Below are positions 1 to 12,122 of a DNA stretch of 64,000 bases, piece after piece. Each line of letters begins with the position of its first letter. Position 1 is the stretch's first letter. This DNA is from Parascedosporium putredinis (lineage: Eukaryota > Ascomycota > Sordariomycetes > Microascales > Microascaceae): positions 1,178,001-1,242,000 of the forward strand of contig CASHTG010000003.1 of NCBI GenBank assembly GCA_949357655.1, in the 5' to 3' direction. The notes under the pieces are model-generated. The model ran no database searches and had not been told where the DNA came from. It saw nothing but the letters and a program-made list of their open reading frames with translations. The translations under genes were made by a program, and so were the position numbers.

Positions 1-1553
1 GCGTTTATTTTTCGGGCCCCGCGCACCCTCATGCTCGCTCTCGTGTTACCAGACTTGGATACCGTAGTCTATCATACCATGCCAGCTGAACGGGATTGCT
101 GTTCAGAAGAAAAATAAAGGTGGAGGATCTTGCCGATCCCAGACGGGGGAATCCCAAAGTGGAGCAGTAGAGAGGTGGCCCCATCAATGAGCGTTGAGGT
201 CGCTGCCGAATCTGGAGATCTGCCCCTGCATGCTACGCTGGGTTGCCCTAACTTGCCCAACTAATCTAAGCTCTGGGGTTTGCACGGCTAGCTCGGTCAA
301 CTTCTCACTTATGCAGTAGTCAAGTGGGTGAGTGATCGTGGGAAGGTTGAATGGGGAGAATGATGGGAATTCAAGAGATATCGGTGATATTTAGCCATGC
401 TCTCAACCACAAAATAATGCCTTTCGCCAGCGACTTGTTGGAGAGGATATAGGTTCGTGGGGGCACACAATGATTGATCTGCTCTAGTGTTGTTCGTGGT
501 GGTAGAACTCGCTACAGTTCTGCCGCATGTGGGGAAGAGCGAAGAGAAGGCAGACCTCGCCAGAGTTCGACTTGAGGGAAGAAGCTTATGGAAGAAATGG
601 TGACCCCGCTTTCGAACATTCCGGAAGAATTCAAAGTCGACGAGAAGCGAGCGGAAAGGTTCACCTGCGCGCAGTTGACGAGTCTTGTCTCTCGTGTCCA
701 GCGCTTTGCTTTTTTGATGGATCTTGAGGGGTCAACTGGAGAACTCAATTCCAGCTTGAGCCCCTTGAGCCCTCAACAACTAAGAAGTCAGGGGTCAAGC
801 GTCCCAAAGTTCTCTTTGGGCTCAAGCCCTAGCTGGAGAATAATGAGGGAATCGGGGTTTAACGCCCCCAAAAGTCCCAACGCGATCTGATGGACTTGCA
901 AGTACCCGTCCATATCCTGAGATAGAGGTCCTAGCGGAGGGCACCGCGGGTCTGCTAACAGAGTGTGGACCAAAGGGGCATGGCGATACTTGGGCTGCAC
1001 CGTTTTTTTTCCCTCTTTGCAGCACATGCAGCGACAGGAGCGGCGGACCAGTCAACACATGGCAAAAATGACCCAAGAGGCGAGGTTGACGTCACTCTTC
1101 TGTAACATCCCCCACTTGGCTTCACTTGGATCGTGCTCATTTCCACAATTCACCGGAGGAAAACGAGCGGCTGGGCAAGTGGCGGTGGACCACGGCAGAA
1201 GGCCCCCCTGAGTTTGAGTCGCTCGCTTGGCTTGTCACCCACACACCGATCTAGGCGGCAACTGCGAGATCTCGATGGCCTTAGTAGGGGAACGGGGTAA
1301 AAAAAAATCCAAAAAAGATCGCATCTGCTGGCCTGCCCCACGCCCAATCCCTGGCGCGCCGCATTCCGTGACTCGGCCCAAGAGCGTCTTTAAAAATAAT
1401 AATCGCTTCACTGCTTATCGGAGTTCTATCAGCGAGGCACCCGTCCCTCTCTTTCTCTCGCGCGCCCCCTCCCGTGTCCCCTCCTCCCTTCTGGGCCACC
1501 GCGCCCGGGGTGCCCCCAGCCATGACCCGCGAAACGACCCCGCTCCGGATCTG
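1..1553. other. 5' flank without a supported gene
   Basis: No gene could be supported here. Short ORFs lie around 512-890 in several frames on both strands, but none shows a recognisable domain, splice sites or a family match. The last 120 bases before the histidine kinase start (about 1440-1500) are strongly pyrimidine-rich, as in many fungal 5' leaders. Confidence 0.5.
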
Positions 1554-4500
1554 ATGGACGAAGACGTCCCCGCCGAGCTGCGCGAGCTCGAAGCCGACCG
1601 GCTCAACTCCCTCGCCGAGTTCAGCTCGCTGAGCATCGTCGAAGTCCTGGACCAGGACTCCCGCCCGACCTTTGTCATCGATCTCGACCCGGACGAGGGC
1701 ATCACCGTCGGGTCCCGGCGCATCCAGCCCGTCTTTTGCAACGCCGCGCTGCGACTCCACGAGAAGCTCTTCGACACCGTGACGGGAAAAGCGCCCGACG
1801 ACGCCCTGCACGACGCCGATAAACCCTCGTACGAAGACTTTAGCAGCTGGGCGACGGGCGTGACGAGGTTCGACAGCTCGCGGGATGTGTTTCCCCAATC
1901 CTTCATCTTTCGCGACATGCTCTGGACGGGCTCCACGGTTCGGCAGCGGTGGCGCCTCGTCAGCGGCAGTCTCCTGGCCGCGTTTGCTCCGCAGAGGGAG
2001 AAATCATCCGCCGCCGCCGCCGCTGCAACGACGCGGAGTCAGGCCACGCAATCTCAGCCGCCGGTGGCGCACGACCTGGCGCATTCCGCCAGCGCGACCG
2101 ACGCGAGCGACAGCACGGCGCGCAACACCATCTTCTCCAGCAACACCCAGGGCCAGTCGTCCCAGTCCTCGCGGCACCCCTCCAACCCCAACCCCAACAC
2201 CTCGAGCTCCGGGAGCACGGGCGGGTCGTCGCAGAGCGCCCGCATCACCTTGGCCACCCCGGAAAGGCCGTGGCCGACTGGACCGTCGCCAAGCCCAAGG
2301 GCATCTTGTCCGCGCACGTCGCCTTTGCCAGGACCGTCAACTGGGCCAACACCCCGCTGGGTCCCATGGAAAAGTGGTCCCCCGAGTTCCGCCAGATGGC
2401 CAACCTCGTCATGGGGAACCCCACCCCGCCGCCCTGTTTTGGGGCAGCGACCTGACCATGTTCTACAACGAGGCCTACGCCAACGAGGTGGCCGGAAACA
2501 AGCACCCTTCGCTCATGGGCACCGGGTTTTCCGGCCCCTTCTCCGAGCTCTGGGATGCCGTGAGCGGCATCTTCGCCGAGTGCGCGCGCACCGGTATTAG
2601 CATCCGCAAGGAAGATGATTACCTGCCCATCGAGCGGCGGGGCTTCGTGGAGGAGACTTTCTACTCGTGGTCGTGGACGCCCCTGTACGGCGGCACCAAG
2701 CGGATCCTCGGCTTCTACAACGCCCCCTTCGAAACCACCCAGTCCGTCCTGAACCAGCGCAGGATGAAGACCATTAGCCAGGTCGCCGAAAACGTCTCGC
2801 TGGCCAAGTCTATCAAACAGTTTTGGGGCCACCTCATCGACGGCCTGCAGGATAACCACTTCGACGTCCCCTTTGCGCTCCTCTACTCGGTAGGCGACGG
2901 CGAAGAAAACGACTCGTCCTCCGTCTCGTCGGGGAGCACAATGTCGCTGAAATCATGCCACCTCGAGGGCTCCATCGGTATCCCCGACGGCCACGTCGCC
3001 GCCCCGAAGCAGCTCGACCTAAAACGGAGCCGCGAAGGATTCATCCCCGCGTTCCGAGAAGCGATGCGCACGAGGGAACCGTCCCTCCTCCACACGAGAG
3101 ACGGCACGCTGCCCGAGGGCTTGCTAGAGGGCATCAACTGGCGGGGGTTCGGCGACCCGTGCAAGGAAGCCATCATCTTCCCCGTGCGCCCAACCAACGG
3201 CGACAACGTGCTCGCGTTCCTGCTCATCGGCGTCAACCCGCGCCGCGTATACGACGACGGATACAAGGCGTTTACGCGCATGCTCAACCGGCAACTCGCC
3301 ACCTCCCTCGCCTCCTTCATGCTCTACGAGGAAGAGGTCAAGCGCAGCCGGGACCTAGCCGAGGCCGCAGCCCTCGAGCAGGAGCAGCTGACGCAGGAGC
3401 TGGCGATGCAGACGAGCCGGCTGCGGCGCATGACGGAGATGTCGCCGCTGGGCATGTACCTCGTCAGCCCCGAGGGCATCCTGCGCGAGGCCAACGACCG
3501 CTACTTCGAGATGACGGCGCACCCGCGCGACGACTTTACGAAATGTCGTGGATGGAGGTCATCGAGGAGAGCAGCCGGGACACGATGCGGGACGGGTGGC
3601 GTCGCCTGGTGGAGGAGCAACAGGGGTGGACGGGCCAGCTGCAGCTCAAGCCGTCGCCCTACTACCGGCCCGCGAACCTCGACGAGCCCATCGACTACTG
3701 GGTCCTGGCCACCGCGCAGCCCGAGCACGCGCAGGACGGCAGCGTGCGGTCCATCATGGGCTCCATCACCGACATCTCCCACCTCAAGTGGGCCGAGGGC
3801 CTGCAGAACCGCCGCCTGCAGGAGGCCGAGGAGACGCGCCGCCAGCAAAACGAGTTCATCGACATCACCTCCCACGAGATGCGTAACCCTCTCTCGGCCA
3901 TCCTGCAGTGCGCCGACGACATCATCTCCACGCTCGAGGAGCGCCGCGGCACCGAGGCGAGCCCGACCCCGAGGACGTCGAGGGCTGCCTCGACGCCGCG
4001 CAGACGATTTCGCTGTGCGTCCAGCACCAAAGTCCATCGTGGACGACATCCTCACCGTGTCCAAGCTCGACTCCAACCTCCTCGTCATCACCCCCGTGCC
4101 CAGCCAGCCCGTGGAAATCATCCGCCGCGCCGTGAAAATGTTCGACCCGGAGCTGCAGGCCAAGGGCATCGTCATGATCCGCGAGGTGCACCCGTCCCTC
4201 GAGCAGATGCGCATCGACTGGGTCATGCTCGACCCCAGCCGCGTGCTGCAGATCCTCATCAACCTCATCACCAACGCCATCAAGTTCACCGCCGGCGTCC
4301 CCAAGCGCGCCATCACCGTCGCCGTCAGCGTCTGCAGCGACCCCCATGAAGATGAACATACCCGGTTTTCAGTACATCCCCACCAAGGCCACCAACCAGG
4401 CCGCCAGCCTCACCCTCAACGACGACTGGGGCGACGGCGAGATCGTCTACATCCGCTTCCAGGTCAGCGACACCGGCGTCGGCCTCACCCCGAGCAGATG

Positions 4501-5292
4501 CAGGTCCTCTTCGAGCGCTTCTCCCAGGCCTCGCCCCGCACCCACGCCCAGTACGGCGGTAGCGGCCTCGGCCTCTTCATCTGCCGCCAGCTCGCCGAGC
4601 TGCACGGGGCCAGATCGGCGTCTCCTCCCAGGCCGCCTCCGGCAGCACTTTTGGCTTCTTCATCACCGCCCGCCGCGCCGAGCGCCCGGACTGCGACGTG
4701 CAGATGACGGAGCAGCAGATCCGCCTCGAGCGCGACCTCGCCGACGCCGCCAGCCTCAACCACCCCATCGCCCCGCGCCGCCAGGATATCTCCTCCCCGG
4801 GCCCCGCCTCGGCCGATTTCGCGCCGCCCTCCGCGGAGGTCGTCCCCACCCCCGTCTTCGACCCCAAGGACCTGCGCATCCTCGTCGTCGAGGATAACCT
4901 CGTCAACCAAAACGTGCTGGTCAAGCAGCTCAAAAGGTCGGCTGCGAGGTCAAGGTCGCCAACGACGGCCTCGAGGCCCTCGCCTTTTGCGCGAATCCCA
5001 CTTTTGCAAGCCCGACGGCGGCTGGCGCCTTTCCGTCATCCTCATGGACCTCGAGATGCCCAACATGGATGGCCTGACGTGCGTGCGCGAGATACGGAAG
5101 ATGCAGGCTGCCGGTGCCATTGCCATTCACGTGCCCGTGATCGCGGTGACGGCCAACGTGCGCGACGAGCAGATTGCCACCGCGAGGATGGCGGGCATGG
5201 ACGACGTCGTCTCCAAGCCATTCCAGATACCGAGCTTGCTTAAGAAAATCGAGGCGTTATTGATGGATAGTGCAACTTCTTATTTCGGCTAG
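1554..5292 (+). CDS. hybrid sensor histidine kinase with PAS and receiver domains
   Basis: This is a fungal hybrid histidine kinase of about 1,250 residues that would autophosphorylate a histidine and pass the phosphate to its own receiver aspartate. An N-terminal sensor region (GAF/PAS-like, with a PAS segment around 3430-3790) is followed by the HisKA H-box ITSHEMRNPLSAI (near 3870), the HATPase N-box NLITNAIKFT (near 4260), the G-box GSGLGLF (near 4558), and a receiver with the phosphoacceptor loop ILMDLEMPNMDG (near 5040), the TAN motif and SKPFQ lysine (near 5215). The start at 1554 (MDEDVP) is preferred over an upstream in-frame ATG because everything upstream is low-complexity leader. 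The frame changes about a dozen times (near 2265, 2433, 3537, 3960, 4030, 4340, 4490, 4610, 4935, 4985). Nearly all are single missing bases with family sequence continuing at once, which points to assembly error. No intron is evident. There is no membrane segment, so it is probably cytosolic. Confidence 0.9.
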
Positions 5293-5633
5293 CGTTTTCT
5301 CTTTTCTTTATGGTTTATGCTCTTGGTTTTTTACTTGTTCGTTTTCCAAATCTGCCCTTTCTGTGTTTGCTTATTCCATCCGTCTACCCTACTCGTGAGG
5401 TTTTCTTACGTCCCCGTCTTCATTCTTCTTCTTTTCTTTGTCTAGTACTAGCAATCCCTTTGAACGACTTAGCATACCCATGGAATATGTAAGCGATGCC
5501 AACTGTCAGGCGTTTTCAGTCATACTATACAGCTGGGGACACACAAAAAAGGTAACAAGGAGTATCGGAAAGAATAAACACCCATCGCTTCTCGATACCT
5601 CGTATCAAAGAAAAAAAAGTCCATCTTTGCCAA
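5293..5633. other. convergent 3' intergenic region
   Basis: This stretch separates the 3' ends of the convergent histidine kinase and amine oxidase genes. It is T-rich just after the kinase stop. I see no ORF or repeat in it. Confidence 0.5.
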
Positions 5634-7854
5634 TCAAATTGTCGTGCATTGCTTTCCTCCCCTAGCACCCGAACCATCGCACACGAGGACGCTCTGGTTC
5701 TTTTCCTGCGAAGACACCGCTACGTCCAGCGCCGGATTAAAGGCGAAGAAGTTGGCGGGCTTGAGACTCACAGTCAGCCGCTCGGCCGGCATCACGGGCC
5801 AGTCCTCGATGCGGGGTTATGCGTAGACCCAAACGTAAGCCAGACAACGATATCGGCGTTGCGTACCACCGAGGCATCGCCTTCTTCGCCCTGCCTACGA
5901 GCAATGGCCGACGCTATCCCGCCACCGCCGGTCGACTGCAGGGTATAGCGGCCCGCGGCGAACCTCTCCTCGTCGGAATAGCGCGTGACCCAGACGGCGT
6001 GGGCGCCGAATTCCGACCGCTTCGCGTGGAAGGAGGTGGGATGGGCCATGATCATCTGGCTGTAGTGGGGGTGGATCTTGTAGCCAATGGGTGTGCCGGT
6101 GGTCGGGTTGATGACGTTCTCGTTGATAATCTTGAACGTGCGGTTGGTGGCGAAGCTCAAGTCCAGCCCCGCCTCGCGTTCCACGACGGTCGAGGTAGTC
6201 GTATACCCGGTGCCCAGCGGGTTGTGGACGGCCGGGTCGTCCAGAGGCATGGGGTGGGACTCCTCCACCAGGAGCGAGTTGGCGTGCCCGTCGAGGCTAG
6301 GGTCGATGCGTAGGCAAAACAGGTGCTGGTGGAACGGCGCGACGACGCCCGGCGCGATAATGGTCCCGTACGGCACCGTTGCGCCCACGTCGATGGGACA
6401 GGTGGAGAGGATGCCCGTGGCGCGGACCTCGTAGCTCATGGCCGCGTCCTGGCCAAAGTGGAAGGCGAACACGTACTCGTAGTTGCCGACGGTGATGATG
6501 GTTTGCAGGACGAGCAGCCGCGAGCGCGTCACCACGGCGTTGCCGGTGCGGAAGTTGGTGTGCTTCCACAGGATGCCGTCGTCCTGCTCGTGGCAGCACA
6601 CGACGTTGGGGAGCTTGAGGGGCTCCCGGTGCTCGTGTTGTGCCAGGCGTCGAAGTACTTGATGTGGCCGAGGCAATCGCACCCCAGCTGCAGGTTGTTG
6701 GCGTTGATGCCCGCGCCGTCGTCGCCGAGATCGAAGGCGGCCTTGCGGGTGTACGGGGATCGCGGGTCGCCGTACGGCACGAACATCTCCGCCAGGGACA
6801 GGCGGTAAAATAGGCTACGGCCGTCGTAGCGGACGTTGTGGAGGGTGAGGCCCTCGCGGTAGTTGAAGCCCACGTGCATTTCCCACTTTTCCCACTGGAG
6901 AAGGTTGCCGACGACGCGGAACGAGGGCCCCTCCGGCTGGCTGACGTGGTAGGGTTTGGTGCTCGTGCGGGGGCAGGCTGAGGTCCGGGTGGTATTCCAT
7001 GGAGCCCGCCGGGTGGTCGATCTTGCGGCGGTCAAACGGGCGCGGCTCGTTGTGTATTCTCTGGTGCTCGGACGAGGGGATGTAGTAAATCTTGGTCACC
7101 TCGAGGGCTTCGGATACCTCGGCGCAGAGATCAAGGGGTACGCAAAGCAGTTCGAGTCAAGGTGCTCCGATAGGCGCATGTAAAACCAGCACTAAGATCC
7201 CATCAACCATTTTGTTAGCGAAGGCGTTATTTTTCCTGTCCCACTCGCATGTTTGCTGCCATTCTTGTGGAGGGAGGGCGGGGTTGGACTTGTCAAACCA
7301 TGGTGATGCGTTGGGCCATGTCCTCCATCCCGTCGGTCGCGTATGACCATGGCTCGACGCAGACCGTCGCTCCCTCGGGCAACTCGAGTTTCCGAATCTC
7401 GGCTTGAATGCGCGCGTCGGCCAAGCACACGGCCTCTACCTGTTGCATGAAGTCTGGGTCGATAAACGTGTGTTTTCCTTCCTGAACCTCTTCAGAGAGG
7501 ACGGTGCCTTTGTCAAGATTGACGATGAGGTCAACCAAAATTCTCCGGGGGCCATCCTCCTGCTTGCTCTTCAGAAGCTGGACAGAGGCACATCGGGGCG
7601 GAAGGGATGCTCCGGAGACACCGGCTTTTTCCTGTTCAAGAAAGACGAGCGCTTCATGCTTGGGCGGCTCTCTCAGGGTGATGGCACGGAAGTTCAAGTC
7701 ACATCCGGGTAGATGCTGTCGGACAATCTCCGCCGCCTATACAGATCAAAGTCAGTTTTGAATGCGTACCTTGGGCTCCGAGATACTCTCAATCACGTAC
7801 CTCGGTGATCTCCCTCGGTTGCAAAGGGTCAAAAGGATGGATGCTTCGCGTCAT
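5634..7854 (-). CDS. copper amine oxidase (primary-amine oxidase)
   Basis: This enzyme oxidatively deaminates primary amines to aldehydes, releasing ammonia and hydrogen peroxide, with copper and a topaquinone made from an active-site tyrosine. The topaquinone motif is visible as VGNYEYVFAFHF near 6480. The copper-site His-x-His pair is in FHQHLFCLRID near 6330, and the C-terminal signature THNP is near 5830. Three exons are inferred: 7854-7801, 7736-7299 and 7191-5634, with introns of 64 and 107 nt. The second has an unusual GTTTGA donor but a normal GCTAAC branch site and TAG acceptor. The frame shifts near 7126, 6965, 6640 and 5825. After the last one the family C-terminus continues to a TGA at 5634-5636, giving about 683 residues, normal for the family. 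No signal peptide or SKL tail is seen. A TATA-like TATATA lies about 75 nt upstream of the start, near 7930. Confidence 0.9.
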
Positions 7855-9247
7855 GGTTCTTGCTCTCGTGCTGGTTCTGTAATTCTTGTTTGCTCAACTT
7901 CTTCCTCGAGAGGGGAGAACCACCCCCAGTTATATATGCGCGTCTGTGCTTGTGTGTGTCTGCTCCTTCAACGCCATAGGCATGGATCCGGCAGGCGACC
8001 GGTCACGCGCTCCTGCCGAAGCACCAGGCTGCGCGGGCAACCCCGGTACGGTACGACCATGACAGCATGGCATATAGTGTGGAATACAATCCAGCACTGA
8101 GACTACCTTGTCCATCCCCGTATTACGGAGAGCAGCACAAATTCGCGAGAGGGAAAGAGGAATTATCGGGGAGTCTTACCTATGCCGAGTTATGGGAGAT
8201 TCCTAGTCACCTTGTTTTTTTCTTCTATCTTCCTCACCATCACCTACTCTTCGCTTTCCCTTGTAAGCTTAGGCGTACGTGGGGGACTGTAGGTCTGTCT
8301 GACTGAGGGGACTGTGTTGGTCGAGAGACTTCGATGATCGATTAGTCATTGTGCGGAGAATCAGTTCCAACCCCTCTGAGAAACGTCGGCCGTCTTCCGT
8401 CTAATTAGATATTCTTTTATTCCTAATCCTCAAGCCTTCTTCTTCCTGGGAGGATCTTCTACTTGCTCGCCCTAGTTTGATCCAGTACTTTATGAGCCGA
8501 GGGTACTGTCTTCCATGGCAGATATTTCCTGCACTTTGGGTAATCCTCGTGAAAGGTATCCGTCAATAATTCTACCAAAAGAGGTCTCGTGTAATTCAAT
8601 ATCCAACTTACTTATTAATGCAAGAGGACTACGTGGAGCCTCAGTAAGCTACGGCAGTAGGCCCTCATGCTAGTTGTTAGTAGGTATCGCAAGATTCCTA
8701 TGGAAACCGTAGGAACGCCGTGCCTTTGCCGGGCAATTAGTAGCAAGAATGATCATCATTGGTTACGTCAGGTATCGTAGCATGTGAAGAAACCTCATTC
8801 ATGCCGGAAATCTACGCTGCAGCAGACATCCCCGAGTTGCCTGCCGGCCGGAGGGGATGCACCGGCTGCCACGCGGAGGCAGAGTGGGGGCCCGGCCCGC
8901 GTCATGCGCGATCCGGTTGGCACAAAGGGACCGCCAAGGGCAACACTGACTCGACTCGATCTAGGGAACAGAAGAAAAAACACAATCGACTCGAGCGGTT
9001 TCTTAACGCCATCAGCTCACGCCTAAACAGGTGGCGATTTGTCTTAGCGAGACAGTCATTCAATTTTAGACGAATCGGATGGGGGTTTCTGCAACTGGAG
9101 GCCGCTTCCCGTGGCTAGCTACGATTTCTCCTCAGTTCCTCCAAACATGAAGGCAGGCTCACGCGGAGGAAGACGCGGCACTTGGGCCTCAGCCGCCGGG
9201 AATGGATCTCCTCGCGAAACGCCCGCTCAACAAAATCCCCTGCCGCT
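7855..9247. other. intergenic region
   Basis: The first about 100 bases hold the amine oxidase promoter. The remainder has only short ORFs without domains, and I recognise no repeat or RNA gene. Confidence 0.4.
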
Positions 9248-10124
9248 CTACGGGAAGACCGTCGTGAGCACCTTGCCGTAATCGGCGTAGGACAGCCCCA
9301 TCTTCTCGATGTCGTAATCGTTCCAGTACCCGCCTCCGCCAAGCGGAGATCTTTGATGCCATCCGGCAAACCTGCTCTGGGCTTGCGAAGCAGTCACTCC
9401 GTAGACCGGCTTCGAGTCGTTCACGACCCAGAGGAGGGGCACCACCTTGATCCCTAATCCCGATTGCCAATTGCCCGGGTCGTTGTTCGCCCCGCCGTCG
9501 TAGCACTGGAGGTACACCCGATCCACGAGGAAGTCCGCCTCCTGGAGGCCCGAGTTAAGCTGCGAGGTGACCGAGACCCAGAAGTTGCCGTTCGTGTACG
9601 GCGCAATCGTGTACTTGTATCCCATCTCCCCAACATCCTTCCAAAGGCCACCGTGGCAGGTACTTGATAGAGGGACTCATCATCGTTGTTGACCGCGTCG
9701 AGCGACCACGCCTCCTTGAGAGCGGCAAAGTTGCGATACAGAGGGGTATCAGCCCCGGACCCGGACTCGTCATCAGGTCTTGCACGTGCTGGGAGTTCAT
9801 CGAGATTTCGAGCCTGTCGACGCCCGTTTCGCCTTCTTTAAACGATCGGACCTTTTCTGCCAGCGCATCGCCGCCTACGTATTCGCCCCCAGAGGCGATC
9901 ACCACATCCTCGCTACCGGGGGTATTGGAGTAGTACTTGATGTCCCCGTTGTCGAGGATGCCGACGCCGAACATGATGAGCGTGTTGAACCCCGATGTCT
10001 TGAGCGCCGTGGTGTTGGATTTCATCACGTCCTTGAATAGGAAAATGCTCCGGATGCTTTGAGCGCAGGCATACTGGATATAGAGCTCTAGGAAGAGTAC
10101 TCGTGCTATGAGGCGAGGCAGCAT
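9248..10124 (-). CDS. secreted glycosidase-like TIM-barrel protein
   Basis: This is a secreted protein of about 292 residues. The start at 10124 is chosen because it places a hydrophobic signal peptide (MLPRLIARVLFLEL, likely cut after ACAQ) at the N-terminus; an in-frame upstream start at 10175 would bury it. The mature part carries barrel-like motifs such as SGFNTLIMFGVGILDNGDI, a YDRVYLQ-type strand, PLLWVVND, and the C-terminal GGYWNDYDIEKMG. This matches, from memory, a fungal family usually named coagulation factor 5/8 type or GH18-like glycoside hydrolase. The substrate is not known. The protein changes frame near 9750 and 9627, each by one missing base, with family sequence running on in the next frame. 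It is probably extracellular and acts on polysaccharide. A TATATATA stretch lies about 180 nt upstream, near 10305. Confidence 0.75.
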
Positions 10125-10755
10125 CGCGTGTGGCTTTGCGTGCTTGGTTCTCCTGGGTCGCGGTTTCAGGCGCAATGGGGCGAAGGGGAAGTTCTTGCGC
10201 CTCGCCTCCGCGAGGGGATAGGCGCTGGGCTTGAGTAGTTATAATAGCCCTCCAAACGACATGGTGCGTGTACTGGCTCAATTCTGGTTCCGTGGCTCCG
10301 CACTACATATATATTTCTCTTCCATAAAGGTGGGGTAGCGAATGGTTTCTACTGCTGCGCTTTCGGGTAATAAACGAGAAAGTGATGAGAGGATATGGAT
10401 TGGTGGTATATTAGAATACGACTTTGGATTCCAAACCAAGGTAGATTGCTCGGCCAGGCTAATCTCGCCGTCCCGTTTTCATTGTGGATGGCAGACGTCT
10501 GGGGCTTTGGTGGATATTGCAGAACGCATCATACAAATGGCTCGTATGCGCATCAAGAAAAAGGAAGAGAATGTTCGTATATTCGATGTATTTTTTTATT
10601 TTTTAAAAAGAAAAAAAAAAGGCCAAGAAAAAGGGGATTTGTTGGTTTCCTGTCAACCCAGAATTGCCTTGTCTTTCTTCAGCACTGAGCACGTCCGTCC
10701 TGCCAAGCGAGGGGTGAAGGAGGGCGGCCACTGTGTTTGTCTCTGTCGGTCCAAG

Positions 10756-10925
10756 AGTGGCAAGTGGGTGACAAAAAGGAGGCACCGCAAAACAGCTGCA
10801 ACCCACTATGGTCGAGGGTACAGGGGGCATTGGGTGGGAACTGGGCAAGCTTAGGTGGCAAGACACCCGTTCTGGTGGTCAAGGGTATTTTGCGGTGCCT
10901 CTTTTTTTGTCACCCACTTGAGTGG
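10756..10925 (+). mobile_element. MITE-like element, copy 1, with 5-bp target duplication
   Basis: A 160-bp element (10761-10920) is bounded by terminal inverted repeats of about 32 bp. The left arm begins CAAGTGGGTGACAAAAA and ends GCACCGCAAAA near 10792. The right arm (10888-10920) is its near-perfect reverse complement. Both sides carry the direct repeat AGTGG (10756-10760 and 10921-10925), which fits a 5-bp target site duplication. It has no coding capacity. It resembles the element at 56050-56210 in size, arm layout and internal blocks, so it is a non-autonomous DNA-transposon derivative. The superfamily is not assigned. Confidence 0.8.
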
Positions 10926-11820
10926 GTTAGTCAGATTTTTGGAACTCGCTGCCGTCATTCGAGGGACCGTGTGGGTCTCGATTCCCAATCAGCCGATTAC
11001 CTAATATGCCGTCGTCATTTTTATACCGAAACTAGCCGTTTGCAAAGGGCATCAGGCCTCAAAATGTCAAGCCACGGTATCGGGCCTGGGAGATGTTAAG
11101 TAGCCTGTATGAAGGCAAGCGTCGATTAATTCATCACTATTTGAAGAGCTGTATGAAGGAGAAATTGATGCTTAGAAGGGTGGGTATTGTCTTAGAAATG
11201 ATGGATGTGGAATGATGGTGGATCCACGCGATCGTTGTGGTCGAGGCAACACAGTCCTGTGAGTTGGACCCTTCCCCAGGCCGCAGGCCGGAAGAGTAAA
11301 ATTCCCCATTTTGCGAAGTTTTTTTTTTTTTTTTTCAGCTTCAAGGTACTTCAGAATAACATAAAATTCCTCTTCCCTACAAACCCTTTATCCCCTACAT
11401 CATTTCTCGTATGTGCCCGTGCGGATGACCTCTTCGTCGGTGCCCGGAGAAAATGGCGGGCCGCCAGTATGGAAAGCACCGGTTATGCTTCGGTCAAACA
11501 CAGCTTGACCTCCACGGTCCTTCTTATTGAAGCAACACAGTCAAGACGGCGGCAGACTCCTGGTCGGGCTCTTTGGATCGACAAAGTGGAATGGTTTATG
11601 GAGAAATGGGCGGAATGAGGGAAATGGATGATGGAGATGTGATTATTGATGAGAACAATGTTCCCAGAAGGACAACCGTTCCAAACGAAACGAGCGTTAT
11701 CGAACTGATACCATCAACAGGGTGCTACAGTCAGCCCGACCAGCAACACTTTTCATCAATGCTCCTTCCAATAGACTTAGCCTAGTGTAAATGAGAGTTC
11801 TTGGAGAGGAAGTATCCCCC

Positions 11821-11850
11821 TCCCGAACCTTCCCCGAACCTTCCCCGAGC
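11821..11850. repeat. short tandem repeat, about 11 bp x 3
   Basis: Three near-identical copies of TCCCCGAACCT lie head to tail, the last one ending in GAGCC. They sit in the upstream region of the small three-exon gene. Confidence 0.6.
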
Positions 11851-12122
11851 CGAGAGACGACATGGCGTGCTGCCTGCTAGCAAGTAAGTGATGGAGCACC
11901 CAAGCATCCATGGGTCCTTCCCTTGATTATCCGTGACGAGCGGGGTGGATGGATGGTGGATGTTTGCAGTGTTTACCTCGACATCTCAACCTCTCCAATT
12001 CACATACCTTTCCGAACCCCGCAACAGCAGCATCGATTCTATCAACAAACACCATTAATTTCATCAATAACCATCGATTCCATCAACAACTAGCAACCCC
12101 TGTTCATATTCTATCTGTCATC

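Larger units (their letters stand above)
10125..12122. other. intergenic region containing a MITE
   Basis: Apart from the MITE at 10756-10925, this stretch has no supported gene. It holds long A and T runs (10595-10620, 11320-11337), a short tandem repeat near 11820, and the T- and CA-rich leader of the next gene from about 11990. A 137-codon ORF at 11205-11618 has no domain or splice structure and includes the T run, so I did not call it. Confidence 0.45.

Noticed and set aside
1227..1553. N-terminal extension of the histidine kinase from an upstream in-frame ATG
   Set aside because: The sequence is low-complexity, Pro/Arg/Ser-rich leader, and homologous proteins start near the ELREXEADRLNSL segment.
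2955..4349. 464-codon Arg/Pro/His-rich ORF as a separate gene
   Set aside because: Only its middle part is real, as the PAS to HisKA segment of the histidine kinase; the ends are out-of-frame translation.
1554..5292. Histidine kinase as a pseudogene
   Set aside because: All catalytic boxes and the receiver remain intact and the shifts are nearly all single missing bases, shared in type by every other long gene in the window.
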